The notes under the pieces were generated by a model. The model saw only the letters and a list, made by a program, of their open reading frames with translations, was not told the origin of the DNA and searched no databases. From positions 248,001 through 312,000 of the forward strand of contig NZ_CP049886.1 in assembly GCF_011303955.1 (NCBI RefSeq): a stretch of 64,000 nt of DNA. Reading direction: 5' to 3'. This document shows positions 55,753 to 64,000 of the stretch, piece after piece (position 1 is the first letter of the stretch; the number at the start of each line of letters is the position of its first letter). The position numbers were made by a program, and so were the translations under genes. This DNA comes from Vagococcus coleopterorum (GTDB taxonomy: Bacteria > Bacillota > Bacilli > Lactobacillales > Vagococcaceae).

Positions 55753-56494
55753 ATTCAGTCAGTTCAAGCCATTTTGCCATCGCTTTTTTGTATAACTCTT
55801 GGTATTCAGCTTGGTGTTGTTTTAGATAAGCTTCTGTTTTTTCTTTTGTTTTTGGAGATAATTCTTTTTTCGAACCAATCATCTCACCTTTTTCATTAAT
55901 TTGAACATCCGCTTTAAAATCAACACTAGGATCTCGTTCATTAATAATTAACGTACTCACATCATTTTTACCTTTTACATCAACAATCAGTTTGGCTTCT
56001 GGATCATGAGCAACTAACCATGGTGTTCTTTCCATAATTGGTAATAAGATTGTTCCTTTTTGGAAAACAAAGGTACTGTAAGTCACCCCTTCTTCTGTCA
56101 GTTCATACGAGCCTTCTGAATAAGGTCCTTGGTCCCCTTTATCCCAACTTTCCGCATTTTTTAGATAGCGGTGATTAACTACTTGAAAATAACCTTCAAA
56201 TGCTAACGGAATTAAAATCAACACCACTAACGCCGCAATCACTCGTTTGTATTTCTTATTATTCTTAACTTTCTTATCCATTGTTTTAACCATCTCTTGG
56301 TCCTCCCTTAATAAATCATCTAGAGAGATTGATAAGACATCACTGATTCTAACAATCATTTCCAAGTCAGGATAGTTTCGCCCTACTTCCCAGCTAGACA
56401 CCGCTGGTCGAGAAACATTTAATTCTGTCGCCAATGCTTCTTGAGTTAGGTTTAACTCCATCCGTTTTGTTTTGATTTTTTCACCAATGGTCAT
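55751..56494 (-). CDS. XRE regulator with membrane helix and extracytoplasmic domain
   Basis: The ATG at 56494 follows TAGGAG by nine bases. About 247 residues: HTH_3 domain at 1-65 (LTQEALATELNVSRPAVSSWEVGRNYPD), a membrane helix at about 83-103 and an outer domain of about 140 residues. The layout suggests a signal from outside passed to DNA binding, but no target is evident. Confidence 0.88.
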   Translation of the reverse strand: MTIGEKIKTKRMELNLTQEALATELNVSRPAVSSWEVGRNYPDLEMIVRISDVLSISLDDLLREDQEMVKTMDKKVKNNKKYKRVIAALVVLILIPLAFEGYFQVVNHRYLKNAESWDKGDQGPYSEGSYELTEEGVTYSTFVFQKGTILLPIMERTPWLVAHDPEAKLIVDVKGKNDVSTLIINERDPSVDFKADVQINEKGEMIGSKKELSPKTKEKTEAYLKQHQAEYQELYKKAMAKWLELTE

Positions 56495-56617
56495 CTCAAT
56501 CAACTCCTACTTTCATTATTAAAGAATCCTCACTCATAAGTATAGCGATGATTCGTATCAATGCAATAAAACATAACGATACCATTCGTATCATGTTGGT
56601 ATCACTGGTATTCACTA

Positions 56618-56648
56618 TTAAAAAAACTCTGACAACTGTCAGAGTCCT
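56618..56648. terminator. Antiporter gene terminator
   Basis: ACTCTGACA/TGTCAGAGT stem, then a U-tract on the minus strand. Confidence 0.85.
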
Positions 56649-56652
56649 TGCT

Positions 56653-58590
56653 TTACACCATATATTGAATCGTGTTTTCAATGGCTAATAAATTTTCTCG
56701 ATAAACTCGCATCTCATTCCGATTAATATCACCTAATTCAAAAGCATCTTGAATACTATCACGTTCTAATTGAATGGCGTACGTTAACCACTCATTAACT
56801 TGTTCAGAAGTTGATGTTCTAGAACGTAAGCCATTATGTTGTAACCGGGCAAAGTAAAAGTCCACTAATTCTTGCGGGAAGGCATCTTGATCCAACTCTT
56901 CTAAATGGTTCAAGACATAGTTTCGATTGCTTTCCTGTAAATACTCACGTTCAGCACGGCGCTCTTCAAAACTAGCTGACCTTAATTTAGCAAACCTCAT
57001 TTTTTTACGAATCAAGCGACCATAAAACATCTGGCTTTGATAAGTTTTATCATGGGTCAGCCTAAACAATCGCTTATTTAAACGACGTAAATTCAAGAAT
57101 GCTGTTTGGAAACTAACATTTCCTTCAGCCATTTGAACAATTGTATCTGTATATTTCCATTTCAGGATTTTTTCCATTAAACGATCTTGGCTATCGTCAG
57201 ATTCGTCAGAATTTAACAAGGTAATAATTCGATCATTATACATGGTAATCACACGTTCTACAGCCAAATGATTTTCCGTTGTTTCTTGTTCTTTCAATTG
57301 CAAGATGACATCTCTTAAAATAGCAATTTCTTGATCATGTCCCATGCGTTCCGTGGCATTTTCATTTTCTTCCGCAAACAACGGCATTGCAAAGTTAGCC
57401 AATATTAAGGTTGTAATAATCACACCGCCTGCAATACTGATCATCAACTCCCTCTCCATGAAAGCTGATCCGTCTGCCAACATAATCGGCAAACTCAAGG
57501 CACTGACTAAGGTAATCGTTCCACGAACACCTGAAATAGTGTATAAAAATGATGTTGCTAAACGGTCTTCAGAATTTTTCTGGAAGTTTTTGAATAACCA
57601 GAAACAAACAAAGCGAATGGCTAATAAAATCGCTGTAATACTTAAAATATAAGCAATCAACCTCACGTTACTAATATTATTATTTTCCCACACCACACGA
57701 ATCACTCGTGGCAGTTGAGTTCCTAATAAAACAAATACTAGACCATTTAAACTAAAACTTAAAATTGACCATGTGTTTTTTGACAAGACATTTAACTGTG
57801 CTACTTCTGGCGTTACACGATAGTAGCTAAACGAATAGACAATCCCGCCACTAACTGCTGCTAAAATCCCATTCACATGGAAATGTTCTGCCACTAAGAA
57901 AATGCCGAACGGCAATAATAATTCCAACAACATAAAGGAAACGGTACTCTCAATTCCTTGATTTCTTAGCCAACGCACTAAGCTCATTGCTAGGAAACTG
58001 ATGACGACTCCTGTAAAAATACCGCCCAGTGAAATTAAGACAAAACTAAGACTAGCATTCGCCATTGAGAAAACACCTGTCAATAAAGCTGCCGAGGCAA
58101 ATTGGAATGATACCAAACCAGACGCATCATTAATAAGTGATTCACCCTCTAACGTGTGCATAATCTTATGAGGAATTTTAACTTTTTCCGCAAGTGCTGA
58201 AACAGCTACCGGGTCCGTCGGCGCCAAAGCTGCTGCTAGTGCAAAACAAGCTGCCCAAGGAGCGGATGGAATAATCCAATGAATGAAGCTTCCTAAAACA
58301 GCTACTGTCACAAAGACTAAGCCAATCGACAAGACTAAGACTGCTTTTCGTTCTTGCCACAATGACTTCTTATCGACATTAGCCCCATCATTAAATAGTA
58401 ATGGCGCTAAGAAGAGCAACATAAATAGCTCTGAACCTAATTCAAAACTATGTAACCCAGTAGGGATCGCGATTAAAATCCCCAATGTCACCTGAATTAA
58501 CGGGATGGCAATATTTGGAATAAAGCGATTAATAATATTCGATGCCAACACCATAGTTAACATCAATAAAATCATTTCAACAATCTGCAT
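56653..58590 (-). CDS. CPA1-type Na+/H+ antiporter
   Basis: The ATG at 58590 (MQIVEMILLML) follows GGAGAGG. About 645 residues: twelve or so membrane helices in the first 400 with LFNDGANVDKKSL, AAALAPTDPVAVSAL (the ion-binding Asp), EGESLINDASGLV and GVRGTITLVSAL. A cytoplasmic tail of about 240 residues follows. NhaP/NapA-related pH and sodium homeostasis exchanger. Confidence 0.95.
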   Translation of the reverse strand: MQIVEMILLMLTMVLASNIINRFIPNIAIPLIQVTLGILIAIPTGLHSFELGSELFMLLFLAPLLFNDGANVDKKSLWQERKAVLVLSIGLVFVTVAVLGSFIHWIIPSAPWAACFALAAALAPTDPVAVSALAEKVKIPHKIMHTLEGESLINDASGLVSFQFASAALLTGVFSMANASLSFVLISLGGIFTGVVISFLAMSLVRWLRNQGIESTVSFMLLELLLPFGIFLVAEHFHVNGILAAVSGGIVYSFSYYRVTPEVAQLNVLSKNTWSILSFSLNGLVFVLLGTQLPRVIRVVWENNNISNVRLIAYILSITAILLAIRFVCFWLFKNFQKNSEDRLATSFLYTISGVRGTITLVSALSLPIMLADGSAFMERELMISIAGGVIITTLILANFAMPLFAEENENATERMGHDQEIAILRDVILQLKEQETTENHLAVERVITMYNDRIITLLNSDESDDSQDRLMEKILKWKYTDTIVQMAEGNVSFQTAFLNLRRLNKRLFRLTHDKTYQSQMFYGRLIRKKMRFAKLRSASFEERRAEREYLQESNRNYVLNHLEELDQDAFPQELVDFYFARLQHNGLRSRTSTSEQVNEWLTYAIQLERDSIQDAFELGDINRNEMRVYRENLLAIENTIQYMV

Positions 58591-58780
58591 ACATAACCTC
58601 TCCAACTAATTATTTATAGTATCAAGTTTATTACAAAAATGATGAAAGATATAGTATTTACCTCTGACGCGCTCTTGATTCTTCTACAAAACCTCCAATA
58701 AAAAAGTCCTCAAGCATATTCTTTTATACTTACTCTTTTTATGGCTATATTAAGAATAGAAACTACTAGGAGGAATCCCT

Positions 58781-59161
58781 ATGTCAAAACTAGATAATTT
58801 TGCTGATTATTTAACTAAAATAGATAATCCCATTCACCGTGAACAGTTAACTGGCGTTTTACAATGGATTATTGATGAGTTCCCAACATTAGAAACAAAA
58901 ATTGCTTGGAACCAACCGATGTTTACTGATCACGGAACTTTCATTCTCGGTCTAAGTGTTGCCAAACATCATTTTTCAATTGCTCCCGAGGGAATTGTGA
59001 TTGAAAAGTTTGCTGATAAAATTGCTAATGCTAATTATAGTACCGGAAAACAATTTATGCGTATTAAATGGGACCAACCAATCAATTACGATTTACTTAG
59101 AGATATTATTCAATTTAATATTGATGATAAAAAAGACTGTCCGACCTTTTGGCGCAAATAA
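58781..59161 (+). CDS. YdhG/DUF1801-family protein
   Basis: 126 residues with the DUF1801 pattern ETKIAWNQPMFTDHG, FILGLSVAKHHFSIAPEG and TGKQFMRIKWDQPINYDLL. YdhG-type frataxin-like fold, suggested as an iron chaperone in Bacillus. AGGAGG site. Stands alone. Confidence 0.92.
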   Translation: MSKLDNFADYLTKIDNPIHREQLTGVLQWIIDEFPTLETKIAWNQPMFTDHGTFILGLSVAKHHFSIAPEGIVIEKFADKIANANYSTGKQFMRIKWDQPINYDLLRDIIQFNIDDKKDCPTFWRK

Positions 59162-59190
59162 AAAGAGACCTTAACAGGTCTCTTTTTGAT
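59161..59190. terminator. Convergent terminator
   Basis: AAAAAGAGACCT/AGGTCTCTTTTT stem, loop TAAC. Confidence 0.92.
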
Positions 59191-59199
59191 TTAATGATA

Positions 59200-59904
59200 C
59201 TAACTGATTTTTGACATTGCATCAAGAGCTTTCCATTCTAATTTATCCAATTCGATAGGTTGTGCTAAATCATCAAATAGTTCATATCCATCTTTTTCAC
59301 GAGTCCGACTTAAGACTGGTCCATCATCAGAAAAACTATATTGTGCATAGGTATGTCTATCCGCTCCCCCACTACCACTGTAAAGTAACGTCCCATCCTT
59401 CAACGGTGTAATAGACATTCTCTCGCCAATCATGCCTAAATCATTTTCATTCGTTGTCAAACGAACAAGCTGATTATCCGAAGAAATAGTATAGATATCT
59501 AGTAAACTATGATTACCTTCAACATTTTCAAGAGCAATCATTAATTCTTCAGTGCCATTATCGTCTAAATCCTTTAATGTATAAACCACTCCCGAATAGA
59601 AATCTTGATTGACTAAGAATGCCATGTTATTAAGACTATCATCTTGCCCCCAAACTTCAGACTCTGTGATATAAGTTAGATATTTTTCTTTGACACTGTC
59701 ATACAAGCTAAGATTCACTAATTTTTTAGGTGCTTCTGTTTCTTCTTTATTTTTATTCGACGTATCATCTTTTTTAGTTTCTTTCTTATCTTCTGTTTCA
59801 ACTGAATCTTTTTGACTAGATACCGGCTTACTACCTGTACAGCCGCTAAAACTAATGATACCTATTAACATAAATCCTGTAATCAAAATCTTGTTCTTCT
59901 TCAT
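59200..59904 (-). CDS. Lipoprotein of unknown function
   Basis: 234 residues. Lipobox SFSGC at Cys22, a Lys/Asp/Thr-rich linker to about 65, then a domain with LKDLDDNGTEELMIALE (about 115), a Asp-x-Asp-x-Asn-type calcium or FG-GAP-like loop. The family is unnamed but common in Firmicutes. Confidence 0.88.
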   Translation of the reverse strand: MKKNKILITGFMLIGIISFSGCTGSKPVSSQKDSVETEDKKETKKDDTSNKNKEETEAPKKLVNLSLYDSVKEKYLTYITESEVWGQDDSLNNMAFLVNQDFYSGVVYTLKDLDDNGTEELMIALENVEGNHSLLDIYTISSDNQLVRLTTNENDLGMIGERMSITPLKDGTLLYSGSGGADRHTYAQYSFSDDGPVLSRTREKDGYELFDDLAQPIELDKLEWKALDAMSKIS

Positions 59905-59973
59905 AATTCCTCCAAATAATATGTCGTCTACTTAAATTATACACTAGTCTGATTAATTTAAGACTATAAACTA

Positions 59974-60001
59974 AAAAAGACCTAATTAGGTCTTTTTTTA
60001 A
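59974..60001. terminator. Terminator of the yccF-like gene
   Basis: AAAAAGACCTAATTAGGTCTTTTT, 12-bp palindromic stem, U-tract; overlaps the stop. Confidence 0.85.
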
Positions 60002-60366
60002 TATCTTTTGACAATTCTTGCGCCAAATGGCATCAAAGCTAAAGTTGCTAATTTAAATGATTGTTTAGCAAATGGGATTCCTACAATGGTAATTGTCAGT
60101 ATAATCCCGCTGATAAAATGAGCTAGAGCTAAGGGAATTCCTGATACTAGCAACCAAATAATATTTAAAATCAATGTTCCACCCGTACTAGTGGTAACGA
60201 TTTCTTTACCAAACGGCCATAGACTCAACTCCGCAAACTTAAAACACTGTAAGCCGACTGGAATACCGATAATTGTGATGCACCACAAAATCCCCGCTAA
60301 GAACCATCCAATAGCACCTGTTAACCCACCAAAAATCAACCATATAATATTTCCAACTAATCTCAT
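59998..60366 (-). CDS. YccF-family inner membrane protein
   Basis: The ATG at 60366 (MRLVGNIIWLIFGG) follows GAGGAAGTGG. About 122 residues with four helices in two repeats of the YccF type (GNIIWLIFGG and LNIIWLLVSGIPLALAHF; ITIIGIPVGLQCFKFAEL and LTIVGIPFAKQSFKLA). The internal repeat is clear. Function unknown. Confidence 0.93.
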   Translation of the reverse strand: MRLVGNIIWLIFGGLTGAIGWFLAGILWCITIIGIPVGLQCFKFAELSLWPFGKEIVTTSTGGTLILNIIWLLVSGIPLALAHFISGIILTITIVGIPFAKQSFKLATLALMPFGARIVKRY

Positions 60367-60539
60367 TCGTTCCACTTCCTCTATCAAACTAGGTCACAAT
60401 AGACCCTCCACTTTTATCATAGCAACTCTACTGTGGATTACAAGTGATTAGCCGCAAATTCAGCCTAAGGTCTTATCCCTCAAAAACAGACTGTCTAACT
60501 ATTTTTTGTTATACTTAAGATAACAACGGAGGTGTTTTT

Positions 60540-61004
60540 ATGGAAAATTTTGTTCAGTTCTTTTCATCTGGTGAATATTTACGAGACCTATCTATCGCCC
60601 TATATGCAGGAATTATTTTATGGGGGCTAGGCATTTTCTATGATCGCCAACAAGCTGCCCGCCGTTTCAACGAAGATAAAGCAGAATCATTAGAAGATCA
60701 CTACGCTGATATGCTGGGGGCTGCTGCTAGTTTTCTACGAATCGACGACTCTTATCCTATGTTTGTTAAAGATGAGATTGACGTCAAATTTAAAATGAGT
60801 GGTGAAAATTTTTCCCGTGTGCTCAATTCAATCGATACAAAACGCTATGAAAAATACTATGGGGAAACAGATTTACTCAGATTAAATAGTATGTTGGATA
60901 ACATACTTGCATTAGACCACAACGCCTATGAAAAAGTGACCGATGCTCAAGAGCTGGTCCATAAAGTTGTTAAAAATGTTCGAAAATGTCATAAAGGTTT
61001 GTAA
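60540..61004 (+). CDS. Conserved-looking protein with one membrane helix
   Basis: 154 residues. Membrane helix at about 14-33, then an alpha-helical cytoplasmic part (ARRFNEDKAESLEDHYADMLGAAASFLRI). ACGGAGGTG ribosome site. No family recognised. Confidence 0.8.
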   Translation: MENFVQFFSSGEYLRDLSIALYAGIILWGLGIFYDRQQAARRFNEDKAESLEDHYADMLGAAASFLRIDDSYPMFVKDEIDVKFKMSGENFSRVLNSIDTKRYEKYYGETDLLRLNSMLDNILALDHNAYEKVTDAQELVHKVVKNVRKCHKGL

Positions 61005-61089
61005 ATCCACGACTATTTTCCCAATGTAAATGATTTTTGACAGCGTCATGACGCTATTTTCGTTATAGTTTTAGTAAGGAGCTGATTTG

Positions 61090-61674
61090 ATGGAACTTGG
61101 AAAACAATTAAAAGAATATCGGACAACTCACGGTTACTCTCAAGAAAAGTTGGCTGATAAAATTTATGTCTCTCGGCAAACAATCTCAAACTGGGAGAAT
61201 GATAAAAGCTATCCTGACATTCACAACTTGTCCCTACTAAGTATCCTCTTTGATGTTTCAATCGACGACTTAGTCAAAGGAGACGTGGCAGAAATGAAAC
61301 AACGAATCAAAAATAAGAAACTAAATAAAGAAATGAATCGCTACAGTTGGATTATGATTATTTCAATTGTAGCTGCAGCACTTTCCGTTGGGATTCCAAT
61401 TGCTGTTAATTCAAAATGGGCAATACTTATTCCAATTATTTTGTACCTTCCGGGATTAATCAGTTCATTTAAAATTGAACGTATAAAAAAAGAAGAAGAT
61501 ATTAAAACCTATTCAGAAATCATTGCATTCACTGAAAATGGCGATGTTCAGGCGGCACGCTCTAAGCGTCAGCCAACCAAAGATTTCTTATCAAAAACTC
61601 TGATTGTTATCCTTTTTGCAGCCTGTGCTGGTGTGATTGCCTTATTATCTGCTTTCATTTTTTCTTATATCTAA
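61090..61674 (+). CDS. XRE regulator with membrane helices
   Basis: The ATG at 61090 follows AAGGAG. 194 residues: HTH_3 at 1-65 (YSQEKLADKIYVSRQTISNWENDKSYPD) and three hydrophobic helices (about 95-112, 115-132 and 168-192). Same class as the regulators at 40817 and 55751. Target unknown. Confidence 0.88.
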   Translation: MELGKQLKEYRTTHGYSQEKLADKIYVSRQTISNWENDKSYPDIHNLSLLSILFDVSIDDLVKGDVAEMKQRIKNKKLNKEMNRYSWIMIISIVAAALSVGIPIAVNSKWAILIPIILYLPGLISSFKIERIKKEEDIKTYSEIIAFTENGDVQAARSKRQPTKDFLSKTLIVILFAACAGVIALLSAFIFSYI

Positions 61675-61675
61675 A

Positions 61676-61703
61676 CAAAAAGACCTAGCTAGGTCTTTTT
61701 ATT
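61676..61703. terminator. Convergent terminator
   Basis: AAAAAGACCTAGCTAGGTCTTTTT, 12-bp palindromic stem. Confidence 0.88.
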
Positions 61704-61779
61704 TATTCGTCATTTGAAATATAGTGACCGCAACTATTAAAATTAACACAACCACTCCAATAATAATTTTCGAAGACAA
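61699..61779 (-). CDS. 26-residue membrane peptide
   Basis: TTG start after AAGAGGTGCTATC. The product is a single hydrophobic helix between SSK and QMTNK. It ends at a shared terminator. Size and form fit small membrane peptides including type I toxins, but no antisense RNA is evident. Confidence 0.45.
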   Translation of the reverse strand: MSSKIIIGVVVLILIVAVTIFQMTNK

Positions 61780-61920
61780 GATAGCACCTCTTATTCTGTT
61801 TTTCAGACTGACCCATATGATTTATCATTTCTCAATGACATGTATTCTCAATTATACGTTATATTCCGCAAAAAATGTAAATCATTTATATTACATAACA
61901 TCTTATTAGCAAATCTTTAG

Positions 61921-61949
61921 TTGCTGACAACTACTTATTGTGATAAAAT
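61921..61949 (+). promoter_or_regulatory. Promoter of the following lipoprotein gene
   Basis: TTGCTG (61921-61926), 17 bases, TAAAAT (61944-61949). Confidence 0.65.
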
Positions 61950-61975
61950 TAACAATGTTTTTAAATGGGGGATAA

Positions 61976-62449
61976 ATGAAAATGGGGATGACAATGAAAA
62001 AAACACTACTCTTTACACTCACATTAATTAGTTTGACAGCCATTAGCGGCTGTACCAAACATGAAAAAAGTGCAACAACACCTACTGTGGCGACTGAGGC
62101 AACATCAACTACTGACAAGACAGAGACTTCGCAAGAAACTGATACCACAACTGCTGCCACTCGCCATGAGCGACAACACAATGAGAATGTTACCGGTGCA
62201 TCTAAAGATGAAGATACTTTAACCGGAGCATCACCTATGACTGTCGGCAAGGTGGAAGCAATTAAAATAATCAAAGAATCAACGTTATCAGGTTATGACA
62301 TTGGACAAATGATTCAATTAGTTAAAACAGCTCGGACAACAGAAGCCATGCTAGAAAATTTCAATCAAGTAAATGACTCTTTCAGTGCCGTAGATGACTC
62401 AAATTCCATTGCTAAAATGAAGGACCTAATTGAACAATTAAACAATTAA
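61976..62449 (+). CDS. Small lipoprotein
   Basis: Up to 157 residues; ATG codons at 61976, 61982, 61988 and 61994 are possible, the ribosome site GGGGG being upstream of all. Lipobox AISGC; then a Thr/Glu-rich stretch and a helical C-terminal domain (MTVGKVEAIKIIKE, MIQLVKTARTTEAML). No family recognised. Confidence 0.85.
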   Translation: MKMGMTMKKTLLFTLTLISLTAISGCTKHEKSATTPTVATEATSTTDKTETSQETDTTTAATRHERQHNENVTGASKDEDTLTGASPMTVGKVEAIKIIKESTLSGYDIGQMIQLVKTARTTEAMLENFNQVNDSFSAVDDSNSIAKMKDLIEQLNN

Positions 62450-62450
62450 A

Positions 62451-62475
62451 ACAGGCATTAGCCTGTTTTTTATTA
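62451..62475 (+). terminator. Terminator of the lipoprotein gene
   Basis: AAACAGGC/GCCTGTTT stem, short loop, U-tract. Confidence 0.88.
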
Positions 62476-62528
62476 TTCTTTAAATTTATGCTATGATGTT
62501 TTTAGATAACTATTGAAAGGATTTAATT

Positions 62529-63578
62529 ATGCAGAGTCTAATTTTCTTTTTAATCTTCTTACTACCTATTTTTTTATTTGGATTTTGGGTTGTAAAAAAA
62601 CCAACTAGCCTTTGGACAGGATTTTGGTTCTTAGGGTTCATCTCAATTATTACCGTTTTGCTCATCTTACTAATTGAACGCTTGTCTCAACCCGTGGCAG
62701 TCTTTATCGGAATGATACTAGCTCTTATTTTAATCGGCCTCTCCTTATTTGGAATTTACGCAATGATCATCGCACTTTTTTGGAACGAGCGTATCTTATT
62801 AAAGCACGAACGTAAATCTTTTGCTAACATGTTACCGCTACTCGTCGCAACAGCTCTTATACTTTTGGAATTAATCTTATTTATCGGCAGAAATAACATT
62901 TCCAACAAAGATATCTTGAGTATTTTCAGCTTTATGAATACTAGCTTCCTTTATTTCGCACTTTTATTTATTTTGTACGGTATCACAACTATTTTATTTA
63001 ATCTCTATCCTATTAAGTCACAAGTTGATTATATAATTGTACTTGGTGCTGGACTTTACAACGATAAGGTTACCCCTTTATTAGCCAGTCGAATTGAAGC
63101 CGGTATTAAGCTGTATTATCAACAGGAAGAAAAAGGTTATGCCCCTATCTTGATTCTTTCAGGTGGTCAAGGTGCTGATGAAGGAATCTCTGAAGCACAA
63201 GCTATGCTGAATTATATCGATGAAAAAGGTTACACTATTGACCGACTTCGTCTAGAAGATAAATCTACTACGACCCGAGAGAATTTATTGTTTTCTCAAA
63301 CTATCGCCCGTAAAAAAGATGGTATAACTGATTTTTCAAATAAAAAAGTCGTCGTGGCATCTAATAATTACCATATTCTACGAGCAGGTAAAATTGCTGA
63401 CTCATTAGATATTCCTGTTCGTGGAGTCGGTGCTAAAACAAGATTATACTACTTACCAACAGCATTCATTCGTGAATATATTGGATATCTAGTTATGTCT
63501 AAAAAGACTCACCTAGTTGTGATTGGCTTTTTATTCATCATCTTAGTTATTCCATTATTTTTCAAACTATTTATATAG
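62529..63578 (+). CDS. YdcF/DUF218-family membrane protein
   Basis: 349 residues. Five or six N-terminal membrane helices (about 1-160) and the DUF218 domain at about 175-325: DYIIVLGAGLYNDKVTPLLASRIEAG, LILSGGQGADE, SEAQAM and the STTTRENLLFS motif. A final helix ends the protein. Relatives (ElyC, SanA) act in envelope biogenesis; substrate unknown. Confidence 0.93.
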   Translation: MQSLIFFLIFLLPIFLFGFWVVKKPTSLWTGFWFLGFISIITVLLILLIERLSQPVAVFIGMILALILIGLSLFGIYAMIIALFWNERILLKHERKSFANMLPLLVATALILLELILFIGRNNISNKDILSIFSFMNTSFLYFALLFILYGITTILFNLYPIKSQVDYIIVLGAGLYNDKVTPLLASRIEAGIKLYYQQEEKGYAPILILSGGQGADEGISEAQAMLNYIDEKGYTIDRLRLEDKSTTTRENLLFSQTIARKKDGITDFSNKKVVVASNNYHILRAGKIADSLDIPVRGVGAKTRLYYLPTAFIREYIGYLVMSKKTHLVVIGFLFIILVIPLFFKLFI

Positions 63579-63580
63579 CA

Positions 63581-63608
63581 AAAAAGAGACCTCCACAGGT
63601 CTCTTTTT
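63581..63608. terminator. Convergent terminator
   Basis: AAAAAAGAGACCT/AGGTCTCTTTTT stem with a U-tract. Confidence 0.9.
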
Positions 63609-63609
63609 A

Positions 63610-64000
63610 TTAGCTTAAATGATCTTTTTGGAAATTACCTTTTACTTTATAAATCAAGTTCGTTCTAACAAAGGCTGCTTTATCACATTCATCGATTAAT
63701 TTATATAATTCAGATAATTCATATTGAGTTGATACGACAGTATAAACAACTACATTTTCTTTTGTATACATACCGTAAGCTTTATCCATAACTGTTGCCC
63801 CACGTGGGAACTTCTCTGTCAAAATAGTTTCGACATTTTCGGGATGTTTAGTAAAAATGGTTGTTTCAGCTAACTGTTGTTGAGTATAAAATTTATCCAT
63901 TACCATTGTCATCACATACAATGTCACTAGCGAATACAATAAAATGTCAAACCCATCTAAAACAGCTGCTAACGTGTAGACAATGGCATTGATTACTAAT
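63610..64000 (-). CDS. YitT-family membrane protein (partial, 5' end outside window)
   Basis: The frame is open to the window edge; the apparent TTG start at 63939 lies in the middle of a membrane helix and is not the start. Visible: LAAVLDGFDILLYSLVTLYVMTMVMDKF, the last two YitT helices, then a DUF2179 domain with FPRGATVMDKAYGMYT and VVYTVVSTQYELSELYKLI. Function of YitT proteins is unknown. Confidence 0.92.
   Translation of the reverse strand, partial: LVINAIVYTLAAVLDGFDILLYSLVTLYVMTMVMDKFYTQQQLAETTIFTKHPENVETILTEKFPRGATVMDKAYGMYTKENVVVYTVVSTQYELSELYKLIDECDKAAFVRTNLIYKVKGNFQKDHLS

Noticed and set aside
1-64000. CRISPR arrays, tRNA and rRNA genes
   Set aside because: No regularly spaced repeats and no recognisable tRNA or rRNA sequence were seen on either strand; tRNA detection by eye is limited.

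Overview
The window is low-GC Gram-positive DNA from a member of the Lactobacillales, most like the Enterococcaceae (Enterococcus/Vagococcus type). This rests on the RpoB/RpoC and S4 sequences, the coaA-guaA pair, the mupG-murQ-murP MurNAc-6-P operon, the comG operon, an LPXTG/MucBP surface protein, and the strong AGGAGG ribosome sites and U-tailed hairpin terminators. No species is claimed.

Layout. (1) 1-17433, all on the minus strand: one long type IV pilus (T4P) operon. In transcription order it has a DivIVA-like coiled-coil protein, a signal-peptidase-I fusion, a small membrane protein, a cell-wall glucosaminidase, three minor prepilins (one GspK-like), PilB, PilT, PilC, two pilins, PilD, PilM, PilN, PilO and a secreted MucBP protein that runs off the left edge. 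(2) 17489-18971: a segment bounded by perfect 25-bp inverted repeats. It holds a (frameshifted) tyrosine recombinase, a 20-bp-stem terminator next to the pilus operon, and a good sigma-A promoter at the far end pointing away from the pilus operon. Inversion would swap terminator for promoter, so I read it as a site-specific on/off switch for the pili, seen here in OFF. (3) 19061-27001: HAD phosphatase, lrgAB, the MurNAc recycling operon (mupG, murQ, murP, HAD phosphatase, murR) with promoter and CcpA site, then rpsD with a structured leader. (4) 27035-30818: competence pseudopilus operon comGA-GG. (5) 30900-40443: YhaM-like nuclease, VanZ protein, small protein, rpoC and rpoB. (6) 40817-45288: XRE regulator, RsmC-like methyltransferase, SGNH hydrolase, coaA, guaA.

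(7) 45428-49344: an accessory cassette just downstream of guaA, insulated by terminators. It encodes an OLD-like ATPase with TOPRIM motifs, a retron-like reverse transcriptase preceded by a GC-richer, probably structured 190-nt gap, and an Abi_C/HEPN-like protein. It looks like an anti-phage retron-type system. (8) 49699-64000: ordinary accessory and envelope genes: XRE regulators with small membrane proteins, an ABC exporter, lipoproteins, an LPXTG protein, a CPA1 Na+/H+ antiporter, YccF, a YdcF/DUF218 protein and the end of a YitT protein.

The T4P genes form a self-sufficient machine: extension and retraction ATPases, platform, assembly proteins, own prepilin peptidase, pilins and wall-remodelling enzyme. 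The competence pilus lacks its own peptidase here. The strongest new observation is the recombinase-containing invertible promoter in front of the T4P operon; the second is the ATPase/RT/Abi_C cassette.
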